A DNA stretch of 64,000 nucleotides. It comes from QZKY01 sp942492925. GTDB taxonomy: Bacteria; Pseudomonadota; Gammaproteobacteria; Burkholderiales; Burkholderiaceae_D. The stretch spans positions 1-64,000 of the forward strand of contig OW818641.1 in NCBI GenBank assembly GCA_942492925.1, given 5' to 3'. Position numbers and translations under genes: made by a program. Numbering within the stretch: position 1 is the first letter of the stretch; the number at the start of each line of letters is the position of its first letter. The notes beneath the pieces are model-generated. The model saw only the letters and a program-made list of their open reading frames with translations, had not been told where the DNA came from and did not search any database. Below are positions 21,618-29,465 of this stretch, piece by piece.

Positions 21618-24467
21618 ATGTCCAAAACTCTGATCATCGCGGAAAAACCTTCTGTAGCGAACGACATCGCCAAATCGCTCGGCGGTTTCACCAAGCATGA
21701 TGATTATTTTGAGTCTGACCAATACATTATCTCTTCCGCCGTCGGCCATCTGCTTCAGATCAGCGCGCCGGAAGAATTTGAAGTCAAACGCGGCAAATGG
21801 AGTTTCAATCATTTGCCCGTGATTCCGCCGCATTTTGCGATCAACCCCATCGTCAAAACGGAAACGCGGCTGAAACTGCTGAACAAACTCATCAAGCGCA
21901 AAGACGTGACGTCTATTATTAATGCCTGCGACGCGGGACGCGAAGGCGAACTCATCTTCCGCTTGATCACGCAACACGCCAATGCCAAGCAACCGGTCAA
22001 GCGACTCTGGCTGCAATCAATGACGCCCACCGCCATTCGCGATGGCTTCCAGCATCTGCGCAGCGACAAAGAGATGCTGCCACTGGCCGACGCGGCGCGC
22101 TGCCGCTCCGAAGCGGACTGGCTCATCGGCATCAATGGCACCCGCGCGATGACCGCTTTTAATTCCAAGGAAGGCGGCTTCTTCCTGACCACGGTAGGCC
22201 GCGTGCAAACGCCGACGCTCTCCATTGTGGTGGAGCGCGAAGAAGCGATCAAAAAATTTGTGTCGCGCAATTACTGGGAAGTGCGCGCCGAATTTATTTG
22301 CGCAGCCGGCGTGTATGAGGGCCGCTGGCAAGATCCGAAGCACAAGAAAGATGAAACCGATCCGGAAAAGCGCGCCGAGCGTCTCTGGAGCAAGGCCGCC
22401 GCCGAATCGATTGCGACGGCCTGCCGTAGCAAACCCGGCAAGGTCACGGAGGAATCGCGTCCCTCGACTTCGATGTCGCCCGCACTGTTCGATCTCACCA
22501 GTCTGCAACGCGAAGCCAACTCGCGCTTCGGCTTTTCCGCCAAGAATACCCTCGGTATTGCGCAAGCGCTGTACGAGCGCCACAAGGTGCTGACTTACCC
22601 GCGTACCGATTCGCGTCATCTGCCGGAAGATTACATGGCGACGGTGCATCAAACGCTGGAAACGCTCACCGACAGCAACAACTACCACCAGTTTGCGTCG
22701 CAAATCCTCAAGAACAAATGGGTGAAACCGAACAAACGGATTTTCGACAACACGAAAATCTCTGATCACTTTGCGATCATCCCGACCACGCAAGCGCCGA
22801 AAAACCTCTCGGAACCGGAACAAAAACTCTACGACCTGGTCACGCGTCGTTTCATGGCCGTGTTCTTCCCGGCTGCCGAATTCCAGGTCACCACGCGTTT
22901 CACCGAAGTCTCCGGTCACCAATTCCGCAGCGAAGGCCGCGTGATGACCAATCCCGGCTGGCTTGCGATTTACGGCAAGGAAGCGATGGAAGCCGGAACA
23001 GATAGCGCCATACTCGCTCCTGTCGGCAAGAACGAAGCGGTCAAGACCGACAAGATCAATGTCAACGAACTGGCCACCCGCCCGCCTGCTCGCTACTCGG
23101 AAGCCACCTTGCTCACCGCGATGGAAGGCGCAGGCAAACAAGTCGAAGAAGACGAACTGCGCGAAGCAATGGCGGGCAAAGGACTCGGCACGCCTGCAAC
23201 ACGCGCCGCGATCATCGAAGGACTGCTGAGCGAAAAATACATGTACCGCGAAGGACGGGAGCTCATCCCTACCGCAAAAGCCTTCCAGCTCATGACCTTG
23301 CTGAATGGCCTCGGCGTCAACGAATTGACGCTGCCGGAATTGACGGGCGAATGGGAACACAAACTCTCGCAAATGGAACGAGGAAAAATCACGCGCGAGC
23401 AATTCATGCAGGAAATCGCGCAGATGACCCAAACCATCGTCAAGCGCGCCAAGGAGTACGACGAGGAAACGATTCCTGGCGACTATGCCACGTTGAAAAC
23501 GCCGTGCCCGAATTGCGGTAGCGTGGTGAAGGAAAACTATCGCCGCTTCGCCTGCACGCAATGCGAATTCTCGATTTCCAAAACGCCGGCTGGACGCCAA
23601 TTCGAAATCCCTGAAGTAGAAGAATTACTCGCAAATCGCACGCTCGGCCCGCTGCAAGGCTTCCGCTCGAAAATGGGCCGTCCTTTTGCCGCCATCCTGA
23701 AAATTGCACGCGACGAAGAAAACAAAAATTACCGCCTCGAATTCGACTTTGGCCAAAGCCTGAACGATGATGAAAGCGCCGAAGCCGTCGATTTCAGCGA
23801 CAAACAGCCACTCGGCGTGTGTCCGAAATGCGGCGGCAATGTGTATGAACTTGGCCTCGCGTATGTCTGCGAAAAAACCGTCGCAAAACCCAAGGGGTGC
23901 GATTTCCGCAGCGGTCGCGTGATCCTGCAGCAAGAAATTCTGCCGGAACAAATGACCAAGCTGCTGAAAGACGGCAAAACGGATTTGCTTCCCGGATTCG
24001 TGTCCCAGCGCACGCGCCGCCCATTCAAGGCTTATCTGGTACGCGGCAAGGACGGCAAAACCGCTTTTGAATTCGAGCCGCGAAAAACAAAGGCGCCCGC
24101 CAAAGATGATGACGGCGAGTCCAAGACCAAGACGTCCTCGGCGAAAACAACAGCAGCAAAAACTGCATCGGCCAAAACCAAAGTCGAACCTGCTGTAACG
24201 ACTGCTGCACGGCCGACGAAAAAGCCCGCAACGAAAACCGCCAGCAAGACTGCCGCAAAGGCCCCCGCGAAAAAAGCGTTAAAAACGCCAAGCAAAACGG
24301 CAGCAAAAACTGCAACGAAAGCGGCTGCCAAGCCTGTCGCAAAAACGGCTACGAAAACCGCCGTGAAAAAAACCGCGGCGAAGACGGTAGCAAAATCGGC
24401 AGTGAAGAAAGCACCGGCTAAAAAAACAGCGGCAAAGAAAACTGCGACAAAAAAGTCGACGAAATAA
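21618..24467 (+). CDS. topB: DNA topoisomerase III with Lys/Ala-rich C-terminal tail
   Basis: A 949-residue type IA topoisomerase that relaxes and decatenates DNA through a transient 5'-phosphotyrosine link. Seen: the Toprim domain (LIIAEKPSVANDIA at residue ~4 and DAGREGELIF at ~103), the active-site Tyr in LTYPRTDSRHL (~327), two C4 zinc ribbons (CPNC..CTQC at ~628 and CPKCGG at ~734), and a tail from ~821 to the end made almost only of Lys, Ala, Thr and Ser in KTAAK-like repeats, like histone H1. E. coli TopB (about 650 aa) has no such tail. It probably adds non-specific DNA binding. Confidence 0.96.
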   Translation: MSKTLIIAEKPSVANDIAKSLGGFTKHDDYFESDQYIISSAVGHLLQISAPEEFEVKRGKWSFNHLPVIPPHFAINPIVKTETRLKLLNKLIKRKDVTSIINACDAGREGELIFRLITQHANAKQPVKRLWLQSMTPTAIRDGFQHLRSDKEMLPLADAARCRSEADWLIGINGTRAMTAFNSKEGGFFLTTVGRVQTPTLSIVVEREEAIKKFVSRNYWEVRAEFICAAGVYEGRWQDPKHKKDETDPEKRAERLWSKAAAESIATACRSKPGKVTEESRPSTSMSPALFDLTSLQREANSRFGFSAKNTLGIAQALYERHKVLTYPRTDSRHLPEDYMATVHQTLETLTDSNNYHQFASQILKNKWVKPNKRIFDNTKISDHFAIIPTTQAPKNLSEPEQKLYDLVTRRFMAVFFPAAEFQVTTRFTEVSGHQFRSEGRVMTNPGWLAIYGKEAMEAGTDSAILAPVGKNEAVKTDKINVNELATRPPARYSEATLLTAMEGAGKQVEEDELREAMAGKGLGTPATRAAIIEGLLSEKYMYREGRELIPTAKAFQLMTLLNGLGVNELTLPELTGEWEHKLSQMERGKITREQFMQEIAQMTQTIVKRAKEYDEETIPGDYATLKTPCPNCGSVVKENYRRFACTQCEFSISKTPAGRQFEIPEVEELLANRTLGPLQGFRSKMGRPFAAILKIARDEENKNYRLEFDFGQSLNDDESAEAVDFSDKQPLGVCPKCGGNVYELGLAYVCEKTVAKPKGCDFRSGRVILQQEILPEQMTKLLKDGKTDLLPGFVSQRTRRPFKAYLVRGKDGKTAFEFEPRKTKAPAKDDDGESKTKTSSAKTTAAKTASAKTKVEPAVTTAARPTKKPATKTASKTAAKAPAKKALKTPSKTAAKTATKAAAKPVAKTATKTAVKKTAAKTVAKSAVKKAPAKKTAAKKTATKKSTK
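24078..24464 (+). repeat. Low-complexity coding repeat, KTAAK-type tail of topB
   Basis: About 129 codons with recurrent AAA/AAG-ACN-GCN-GCN units. It is in frame throughout and ends at the topB stop, so it is a real tail rather than a frameshift product. Such tracts can vary in copy number by slippage. Confidence 0.8.
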
Positions 24468-24480
24468 GGCCGGATAGCAC

Positions 24481-24840
24481 ATGGCGTCCGAACAACCCAC
24501 CCATACGCCGCACACGCCGCCGACCCGCGACGAATGTGTGCAAGCGATGCTTGCGCACGCGCTGGGCGTGACGATCAGCTTCCTTGGGCCGCTGATCATC
24601 CGACGTAGAAATGGCAAACGATCCGACTATCTTCACCGCCACACCACTGAAGCGTTGAATTTTCAAATCACCCTCGGCACCATTTTGCTCATTTGCTGGA
24701 ATTTTTTGCCGCATGCATGGTTTGCGCTCATGCTCTCCGCCTATCTCACGCTCAACGCGCTGCTCAGCATTCCGGCCATGATCGCAGCCTCGCGCGGCGA
24801 AGCTTACCGCTACTGGCTGTCGATTCGCATCATCTTATAA
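24481..24840 (+). CDS. DUF4870-type small membrane protein
   Basis: A 119-residue protein. A Pro/Thr-rich N-terminus is followed by HALGVTISFLGPLIIRRRNG and three hydrophobic segments (residues ~30-42, 62-85 and 90-105). The pattern of a first helix, a GP-L-I block and H-TEALNFQI matches DUF4870 (Tic20-like) membrane proteins. Function is unknown. It begins 13 bp after topB and may be co-transcribed. Confidence 0.75.
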   Translation: MASEQPTHTPHTPPTRDECVQAMLAHALGVTISFLGPLIIRRRNGKRSDYLHRHTTEALNFQITLGTILLICWNFLPHAWFALMLSAYLTLNALLSIPAMIAASRGEAYRYWLSIRIIL

Positions 24841-24952
24841 ACAACGCCTCGGGCTTGATCCGGCGACCGTGCCGCTTTCCTTAGTACAATGCAGAAACCA
24901 GGCTCAATGCCTTGAGGTTCTTCCTTGTCTTGTCCTCTTTTCGGAGTTTGCC

Positions 24953-25642
24953 ATGTTGCCTTCCCGCCTCGCCGCCTCGATATGCTGCGCACTCCTGCTC
25001 TGCGCCTCCACGGCCTTCGCCGCTTCATTGGCCGATCTTTCCAACACCGATGCCACCTCCGGCCTCAAAGCAGCGATGAAAAAAGGATCGAACGCCGCTG
25101 TCGCCAAACTCGGCGTACCCGACGGCTTCCTGAAAAACGACAAGGTCAAAATTCCCTTGCCCTCCGCGTTGAAAAAGGCGCGCCCTGTGCTCTCCATGCT
25201 CGGCAAAGAAAAGCAACTCGATGAACTGGAAGTCGCCATGAACCGCGCGGCAGAATCCGCCGTGCCGAAAGCGAAACCCTTGTTCATCAACGCCGTGAAA
25301 TCCATGTCCGTTTCCGACGCCAAGAAAATCCTGAAAGGTGGCGACACGGCCGTCACGGAATTCTTCCGCGAAAAAACCGCGTCTCAACTCAAGGTGGAAT
25401 TTCTGCCCATTGTAAAAAGCGTCACCGATCGCTCCAATCTTTCGGCCAAATACAACTCAGCCGTCGGACAAGCCAGCCAGTTCGGCCTCTCCAAAGCACC
25501 TAAAACGGTGGAAGACTACGTGACGGAAAAAGCGCTGGATGGTTTGTTCACCATCATCGCGGAAGAAGAAAAAGCAATCCGCAAAGATCCGGTGGGATCG
25601 GGGAGCAAGATTATCAGTACGGTGTTTGGGGCGTTGAAGTAG
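24953..25642 (+). CDS. DUF4197 family exported protein
   Basis: A 229-residue protein with a signal peptide (MLPSRLAASICCALLLCAST, cleaved after AFA) and a helical mature part typical of DUF4197: DATSGLKAAMKKGSNAAVAKLG near the N-terminus and the VEDYVTEKALDGLF segment near the C-terminus. Function is unknown, probably periplasmic. The start at ATG 24953 has an upstream GGAG and gives a clean signal peptide. The longer frame to 24869 does not. Confidence 0.82.
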   Translation: MLPSRLAASICCALLLCASTAFAASLADLSNTDATSGLKAAMKKGSNAAVAKLGVPDGFLKNDKVKIPLPSALKKARPVLSMLGKEKQLDELEVAMNRAAESAVPKAKPLFINAVKSMSVSDAKKILKGGDTAVTEFFREKTASQLKVEFLPIVKSVTDRSNLSAKYNSAVGQASQFGLSKAPKTVEDYVTEKALDGLFTIIAEEEKAIRKDPVGSGSKIISTVFGALK

Positions 25643-25697
25643 CGTTCAACGAGCGCGTCGTTTGTGCGAAGATGAAACTGACTTTGCAGTGATTCGG

Positions 25698-25896
25698 ACT
25701 TGCCGGGGGTAGCCCGGCGGCTACCTACTTTTCTTGTCTCGCCAAGAAAAGTAGGCCAAAGAAAGCGACCGCGGCGCCGCTGACTTCCCCGCTGTCGTGA
25801 AGCCAAAAGCGGGAAACAAAAGAAACTTGCTTCGCTCAAACAACTTTTGTTTCTAATCCGCTTTTGCCTCCCCTCCATCGGCAGCGTCGCAAGCGG
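25698..25896 (+). repeat. Structured intergenic repeat, copy A (outer end left)
   Basis: A 199-bp element in the 328-bp gap after the DUF4197 gene. Order: a GCCGGGGGTAGCCCGGC end, a 12-bp hairpin CTACTTTTCTTG/CAAGAAAAGTAG, a GCGACCGCGGCGCCGCTGA block, a long stem AAAAGCGG (25805-25812) with GAAACAAAAG (25813-25822) pairing with CTTTTGTTTC (25844-25853) and CCGCTTTT (25858-25865), then GGCAGCGTCGCAAGCGG. An inverted copy lies at 26986-27181. The rest of the gap holds no gene. Confidence 0.9.
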
Positions 25897-25970
25897 AGGA
25901 AAACCTAGCTACCGAATCGCCCTAGGAAGCAGATATTCAATAAATAAATCGAACCTAGCTCTTTTTGATT

Positions 25971-26891
25971 TTACTTTGAAAGATACTTGAGAGGCCATAC
26001 CCTCGGAGCCCAATGCAATTCATTCGTTGAACTCTGATAACCTCCAAAATCGTCTGTTACAACAACTTCATATGTTGCAACAACTTTCTTCCGCACGGCT
26101 TCCACCTTTTCGACCCCGTCCACATCGCCCACCACTACGTGATATACCGGCGTGTGATTATTGGCAAGAATTCTAATCTCGGCCATGAGTAACATGTAAT
26201 GCGAGGAACCAAAGCAAATTGTGCTCAACGAATACCCCAAATTTTTCTGAGGCTCTGGTATTGACTTGCTACTACCCACAATATATGAGTGATTACTCTT
26301 CTGACCAAGAATGTACGGAAGACAAATCGGACGAAAGTCTGCCGGGTCGAGAGAGCACAAAACTTGGCAGTAACCAATTTTTTCCAGCATCCTAGCGTAA
26401 CTGTCATGATTAAAGCGCATTTGCGCCGTGAGCCGCCCGGGATACTTTTTCTCAAACGCTTCCAACTTCTGTTGATCAGTTATGGCTTTGAAAGTCCAGA
26501 ATTTACTTCTATCTACCGATTCTGGCAGGTCCAATAACAAGCCCGCCGTGTCCATATGATAAAAAACCATTGGGGCGGGGTATTCCTCGTACGGGATTTT
26601 TAGTTTTCGCGCCTGACCCTTGGGATCGGACAGGAAAATAAATTTCTCTCGTTTGTACTTTCTCCTAGATGGGGCATTGTAAGAATTCCTGGCATCGTCC
26701 CATAATCCCTTTAGCACGTCCCGCTCAAATCGAGTTGTTATCTTTGCACAAAGTTTGCAGCTGGCATCGTTAAGGATGTGGACGCCGCCTATGGAGTACG
26801 GAAGCACGTGTTCATCTGTGAGCTCTGACTTCGTATCCCCACAATAAATACAAGCCCCCTTGCTAGGAATTCTCGTCGGTCCTTGAGTCAT
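25971..26891 (-). CDS. HNH endonuclease-like protein (HNH_5 type zinc site)
   Basis: A 306-residue protein. Residues ~14-52 carry CIYCG, LTDEHVLPYSIGG and a second CKLC pair, the layout of a zinc-stabilised HNH nuclease fold of HNH_5 type in which the EHV-P His would be catalytic. The remaining ~250 residues match no family I recognise and could recognise a target. Base composition is clearly lower in G+C than its neighbours (22 of 60 in 26461-26520), which suggests transfer. It stands alone and lies exactly between two inverted copies of a structured repeat. A nuclease role, perhaps in defence or in element mobility, is inference. Confidence 0.7.
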   Translation of the reverse strand: MTQGPTRIPSKGACIYCGDTKSELTDEHVLPYSIGGVHILNDASCKLCAKITTRFERDVLKGLWDDARNSYNAPSRRKYKREKFIFLSDPKGQARKLKIPYEEYPAPMVFYHMDTAGLLLDLPESVDRSKFWTFKAITDQQKLEAFEKKYPGRLTAQMRFNHDSYARMLEKIGYCQVLCSLDPADFRPICLPYILGQKSNHSYIVGSSKSIPEPQKNLGYSLSTICFGSSHYMLLMAEIRILANNHTPVYHVVVGDVDGVEKVEAVRKKVVATYEVVVTDDFGGYQSSTNELHWAPRVWPLKYLSK

Positions 26892-26985
26892 GGCTAATAG
26901 ACATAGGTTAAAAGGTGCGTATTCTATTTTCTTTTTCTCAACCGCTCATCAAAAACCACTGCTAACTCTCACGTGCTGCATTCAC

Positions 26986-27181
26986 CCGCTTGCGACGCTG
27001 CCGCTGACAGAAGGCAAAAGCGGATAAGAAGCGAAAACTGTCTGAGCACAGCGAGTTTTTTCGCTTCCCGCTTTTGCTGCGCTGGCGGCGGGAATTCAGC
27101 GGCGCCGCGGTCGCCTTCTTTTGCCTACTTTTCTTGGCGAGACAAGAAAAGTAGGTAGCTGCCGGGCTACCCCCGGCAAGT
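26986..27181 (-). repeat. Structured intergenic repeat, copy B (inverted)
   Basis: An inverted copy of the 25698-25896 element. The outer stem AAAAGCGG/CCGCTTTT (27016-27023 and 27068-27075) is unchanged. The inner stem reads GAAGCGAAAA (27028-27037) and TTTTCGCTTC (27058-27067). It differs from copy A at three positions, all compensated. The 387-bp gap around it (26892-27278) has no gene. A C-rich hairpin CCTTCCCCCT/AGGGGGAAGG follows at about 27250-27272. Confidence 0.9.
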
Positions 27182-27278
27182 TCAAACTACTGCAACGTTC
27201 ATTCCAGCAATGCCGACCTGAAGGCCGACCTACATACCCCCAACCTAACCTTCCCCCTCACAGGGGGAAGGAAAAAAA

Positions 27279-28313
27279 TCAGACGTGCCCCGCAATCGCG
27301 CGCGGTTTGTACGGCGCCTCCAGCACCCGCATCTCCTCTGCCGTCAACGTCACCCGCGTTGCCGCAATCGCTTCTTCCAGTTGCGGCATCTTGGAGGTGC
27401 CGACAATCGGGGCTGTCACGCCTTTGTGCAGCAGCCACGCATACGCGACCTGCGCATTGGAAATGCCTTTGGCCTGCGCCACTTTCGTCAGTGCTTCCAC
27501 CACACCAAAATCGCCTTCGGTGTAGTAGTAGCGTTGCGCGAGATCGTCGGTCTTCGCGCGCGAGGTGGCGGAAGCGTTGGAGCCCGCATCCTTGTCTTCC
27601 GGCTTGCGGTTGCCGGCGAGGAAGCCACGCGCGAGCGGACTCCACGGAATGAGCGCGACTTTTTGATCCTGACACAGCGGAATCATTTCGCGTTCTTCTT
27701 CGCGATACGCGAGGTTATAGTGGTTTTGCATCGAGACGAATCGCGTCCAGCCGTTTTCCTTCGCCACCTGCTGTGCCTTTGCGAATTGCCACGCCCACAT
27801 GCTGGATGCGCCGATGTAACGCACCTTGCCAGCCTTCACGATGTCGTGCAGCGCTTCCATCGTTTCTTCGATGGGCGTATTGCGATCCCAGCGATGAATC
27901 TGGTAGAGATCGATGTAGTCGGTGCCCAGACGCTGCAGCGATGCATCCACCGCGTGCATGAGGTGCTTGCGCGAGAGGCCGCTGGCATTGGGACGTGACG
28001 CGGCTTTGGAGGTGGGCGCGTCCACACTCAAATCTTCGGAGACCGGCCAGAAGACTTTGGTGGCGATCACGACTTCTTCGCGCTTCGCATATTCCCTGAC
28101 CAGCTTGCCCGTCAGAATTTCGGACACGCCGTTGGAATACATGTTCGCAGTGTCGAAAAAATTGATGCCCGCTTCGACGGCGCGCTTCATGAACGGTCGC
28201 GAGGCGGCCTCGTCCAGTACCCACGGACGCCACAGCGGGGTGCCGTACGTCATCATGCCGAGGCAAATGCGGGAAACTCTGAGACCGGTCGCGCCGAGAT
28301 TAACGTATTGCAT
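27279..28313 (-). CDS. Aldo/keto reductase (YajO/IolS-like)
   Basis: A 344-residue NADPH-dependent oxidoreductase. Seen: MQYVNLGATGLRVSRICLGMM at the N-terminus, DTANMYSNGVSE (Asp, Tyr), VVIATKVFWPVSED (Lys), YIDLYQIHRWD (His), and the Gly-Thr-Ser-Lys phosphate-binding block near the end (APIVGTSKMPQLEEAI). It resembles the YajO group of aldo/keto reductases. The natural substrate cannot be read from sequence. The start ATG 28313 has a GGAAAGGAAC ribosome site. It lies downstream of the ntr genes on the same strand, after a 25-bp gap. Confidence 0.9.
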   Translation of the reverse strand: MQYVNLGATGLRVSRICLGMMTYGTPLWRPWVLDEAASRPFMKRAVEAGINFFDTANMYSNGVSEILTGKLVREYAKREEVVIATKVFWPVSEDLSVDAPTSKAASRPNASGLSRKHLMHAVDASLQRLGTDYIDLYQIHRWDRNTPIEETMEALHDIVKAGKVRYIGASSMWAWQFAKAQQVAKENGWTRFVSMQNHYNLAYREEEREMIPLCQDQKVALIPWSPLARGFLAGNRKPEDKDAGSNASATSRAKTDDLAQRYYYTEGDFGVVEALTKVAQAKGISNAQVAYAWLLHKGVTAPIVGTSKMPQLEEAIAATRVTLTAEEMRVLEAPYKPRAIAGHV

Positions 28314-28338
28314 ATTGTTCCTTTCCAGTGATGCTTGA

Positions 28339-28701
28339 TTAAACAATGAGATTTTCGGTAATCGTTACGTGCTGATCATACGGCGATTGCGTGAGAAATT
28401 CGCGGAGCGCTTCCAGGTGCGCCGCCTGTGCCATGCTGATAAAAATTTGCGCGGGAGGATTTTTCAGGATGCGATTAAGCGTCACGCGCATCGCTAGATT
28501 GCCGACGCAACAGGGGCAAGCTGGCGCCAATCGAATCGTCTGGATGGGGGGGGCGAAGGAGACATCGTTCCCGGCCCCGGTTCCGCCTTCGAGAATCACG
28601 GCCGATGAAGCGGGAATTTGCTGCAAAACGGACAGGCGTTCGGCAATCGCTTTCTCGCGCATGGGAGCATCCCCGCCCGCGACCAGCGTCACACGCGTCA
28701 T
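28339..28701 (-). CDS. Conserved-looking protein of unknown function downstream of ntrX
   Basis: A 120-residue protein I do not recognise with certainty. The start MTRVTLVAGG and the CPCCVGNLAMRVTLNRIL segment (residues ~61-78) vaguely recall CobW/HypB-type proteins, in which a Cys-rich loop binds metal, but there is no complete Walker A motif. It starts inside the ntrX stop (ATGA), so it is translated with ntrX and is a real gene. It ends 25 bp before the aldo/keto reductase. Confidence 0.65.
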   Translation of the reverse strand: MTRVTLVAGGDAPMREKAIAERLSVLQQIPASSAVILEGGTGAGNDVSFAPPIQTIRLAPACPCCVGNLAMRVTLNRILKNPPAQIFISMAQAAHLEALREFLTQSPYDQHVTITENLIV

Positions 28702-29420
28702 TCGCTTTTTCTGGCCGCCTTGACGGATTCCACCCCCAGCTGCTTGAGCTTGCGGTAAAGATGAGTGCGTTCCAGGCCGGTTTTTTCGGCGACGCGCGTC
28801 ATGCTGCCGCCTTCGCGTGCCAGGTGGTGTTCGAAATAAACCCGCTCGAAGGCATCCCGCGCTTCGCGGAGCGGCAAATCGAAAGAGAGCGTAAAGGAAT
28901 GGATCGCCGATACGGGTTGAGGAACCATCCCTGGCACTTGCTGTCCATTCAACCCTGACGACGCCACAAGCGTCGCGGAAGCAGACGTGGCCATTGAGCG
29001 CTCATCCAGCGATTGAGACATCATGCGCAAAGGTGTTGTGTGACGCAGCGGATCATGCCCTCTCGACAACCCTTGTTGAACCGCTTTCAACAGTTTTTGC
29101 AGCGCGATCGGTTTTTCCAGGAAATTGAGCGCACCAATGCGGGTCGCTTCGACCGCCGTATCGATCGTGGCGTGGCCGGACATCATGATCACGGGCATTG
29201 TCAACAAACCATCACGTTGCCATTCTTTCAGCAAGGTCACGCCGTCCGTATCCGGCATCCAGATATCCAGTAGCACCAAATCTGGCGTGCCTTCCGTGCG
29301 AACCCGGCGGGCTTCACGTGCATTTTCAGCAGTGGCGACGACATGCCCCTCGTCACTCAATATTTCATGCAGCAACTCGCGGATGCCTATTTCATCGTCA
29401 ACTACGAGGATATTCGCCAT
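28698..29420 (-). CDS. ntrX: NtrX-like response regulator lacking the AAA+ domain
   Basis: A 240-residue regulator. The receiver domain (residues ~1-120) has the acidic pair DD, phosphoacceptor Asp52 (LVLLDIWMPD), Thr/Ser and Lys (LEKPI). After a Ser/Ala-rich linker, a C-terminal Fis-type helix-turn-helix follows (GGSMTRVAEKTGLERTHLYRKLKQLG, split here by the 20-residue rule: GGSMTRVAEKTGL then ERTHLYRKL). The central sigma-54 AAA+ domain of classical NtrX is missing, so it would not be a sigma-54 activator. The start is ATG 29420 with GAGGG upstream. Partner kinase NtrY is directly upstream. Confidence 0.88.
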   Translation of the reverse strand: MANILVVDDEIGIRELLHEILSDEGHVVATAENAREARRVRTEGTPDLVLLDIWMPDTDGVTLLKEWQRDGLLTMPVIMMSGHATIDTAVEATRIGALNFLEKPIALQKLLKAVQQGLSRGHDPLRHTTPLRMMSQSLDERSMATSASATLVASSGLNGQQVPGMVPQPVSAIHSFTLSFDLPLREARDAFERVYFEHHLAREGGSMTRVAEKTGLERTHLYRKLKQLGVESVKAARKSE

Positions 29421-29465
29421 GTTTACCAACCCTCAAAAACGTGATGCAACGATCGATATTATCTA

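Larger units (their letters stand above)
25698..27181. mobile_element. Putative cassette: HNH gene bounded by ~197-bp inverted repeats
   Basis: A unit of 1,484 bp: repeat copy A, a low-G+C HNH-type gene, and copy B in inverse orientation. No recombinase gene is present and I saw no target duplication. A third locus at 41.16-41.24 kb has the same outer ends joined directly. It could be a non-autonomous mobile unit, or a gene that landed inside a repeat pair. Confidence 0.4.

Noticed and set aside
22017..23600. A 527-codon minus-strand frame opposite topB
   Set aside because: It is the mirror of the topB reading frame, whose toprim, active-site Tyr and zinc motifs are clear. The mirror product is Arg/His/Phe-rich with no motif.
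24078..24464. topB tail as a frameshift artefact
   Set aside because: The Lys/Ala/Thr codons stay in one frame to a normal stop, with the DUF4870 gene 13 bp after it.
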